Of a stretch of DNA of 64,000 bases, positions 63,506-64,000 are shown one piece after another (position 1 is the stretch's first letter; each line of letters opens with the position of its first letter). Below the pieces are notes generated by a model. That model made no database searches. It saw nothing but the letters and a program-made list of their open reading frames with translations, and was not told where the DNA came from. A program made the position numbers and the translations under genes. This DNA comes from Corinectria fuckeliana (taxonomy: Eukaryota > Ascomycota > Sordariomycetes > Hypocreales > Nectriaceae), in assembly GCA_019137255.1 (NCBI GenBank), contig WPDH01000075.1, forward strand, positions 1 to 64,000, written 5' to 3'.

Positions 63506-64000
63506 GTTTTGCTGCCTGGGGAGGGTAAAGACGTGGGGAGATGTCGGGGACGACCGGAGGAAGGGCCGGCGGACGGGAGAAAAGACCGAGATCCAGGGGA
63601 CGAGTTTGACGACGATGGGAGAAGAAGTCGATATATGACTAGAGACGCAAAGACACGGAGAACGCGACGATGCAACGGGCCAGCATCAGAGAGGTACAAC
63701 CGAGGAGACAGAGGAGCGACAGCGGGACAGCGCGGCAGGGCAAAGCTGAGCAGCCAGGATGACTCAGAACAGAACGAGCAAAGATGAAGAGGCAAGGCTA
63801 AATGGGATGGAAGCGCGGCTTGTTATGTAACGAGAACCAGCAGTGAGGGTCTCGACGGCAGGGCTCCATCATGGGCTCCATTGTTGCGCAAAATTTCTCC
63901 CCACAGAACGAGCAACGGCCAAGTTGATGCCATGCCATTTCCCAGCCTCATCCCGTTGCCGGAGCCCAGGAGCTGCTGCCGTAGCCCGCCAAGGCACCAT
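63506..64000. other. Upstream region of the permease gene to the window end
   Basis: 495 bp of 5' flank. Open frames here are extensions or shadows. No other feature was recognised. Confidence 0.45.

Overview
The window is nuclear DNA of a filamentous ascomycete (Pezizomycotina, most likely a Sordariomycete). The evidence is GC-rich coding sequence, short spliceosomal introns (49-228 bp) with GT..AG ends and CTAAC/CTRAC-like branch sites, a Zn2Cys6 regulator, a QDE-1/SAD-1-type RNA-dependent RNA polymerase, a LaeA-like methyltransferase, and a transposon relic with the signature of repeat-induced point mutation (RIP). The species cannot be named from the sequence. No rRNA or tRNA gene was recognised by eye, and there is nothing prokaryotic such as a CRISPR array.

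Layout. 1-2.9 kb is an extremely AT-rich Ty1/copia relic (reverse transcriptase and RNase H still readable in one frame) ending in an LTR-like segment. 3.6-15.8 kb is a metabolic gene neighbourhood: a TRI12-family MFS transporter, two crotonase-family enoyl-CoA hydratases on either side of a divergent promoter, a MaoC/hydratase-2 protein, an AtuA/DUF1446 protein, a 4-coumarate-CoA-ligase-like acyl-CoA synthetase divergent from it, and a broken ABM-domain gene. Three of the enzymes end in peroxisomal PTS1 tripeptides (SRL, SKL, AKL), so I read this as a peroxisomal acid-activation and beta-oxidation-like pathway of unknown substrate. 16.4-23.6 kb holds a riboflavin-kinase-like protein that lacks the catalytic Glu, an aminopeptidase P (prolidase family), a six-cysteine secreted protein and a secreted alpha/beta hydrolase. 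25.5-26.3 kb is a dead thioredoxin-reductase-like gene of the GliT type.

27-49 kb carries an orphan protein, an NmrA-type oxidoreductase, a secreted aspartic protease, the RIO1 kinase, a six-exon Zn2Cys6 transcription factor with a microsatellite in its first intron, the RNA-dependent RNA polymerase, a LaeA-like methyltransferase and an arylsulfotransferase-family membrane protein. 49-64 kb is gene-poor. It holds a lytic-polysaccharide-monooxygenase-like secreted protein with an acidic, Cys-bearing repeat tail, a 1282-residue A-T-R-SDR carboxylic acid reductase with the architecture of fungal glycine betaine reductase (ATRR), and an amino-acid permease upstream of it on the same strand.

Exon structures were worked out by hand. 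Every spliced model reported as a CDS sums to a multiple of three, but no transcript or database evidence was available. Start codons were placed on ATG only.
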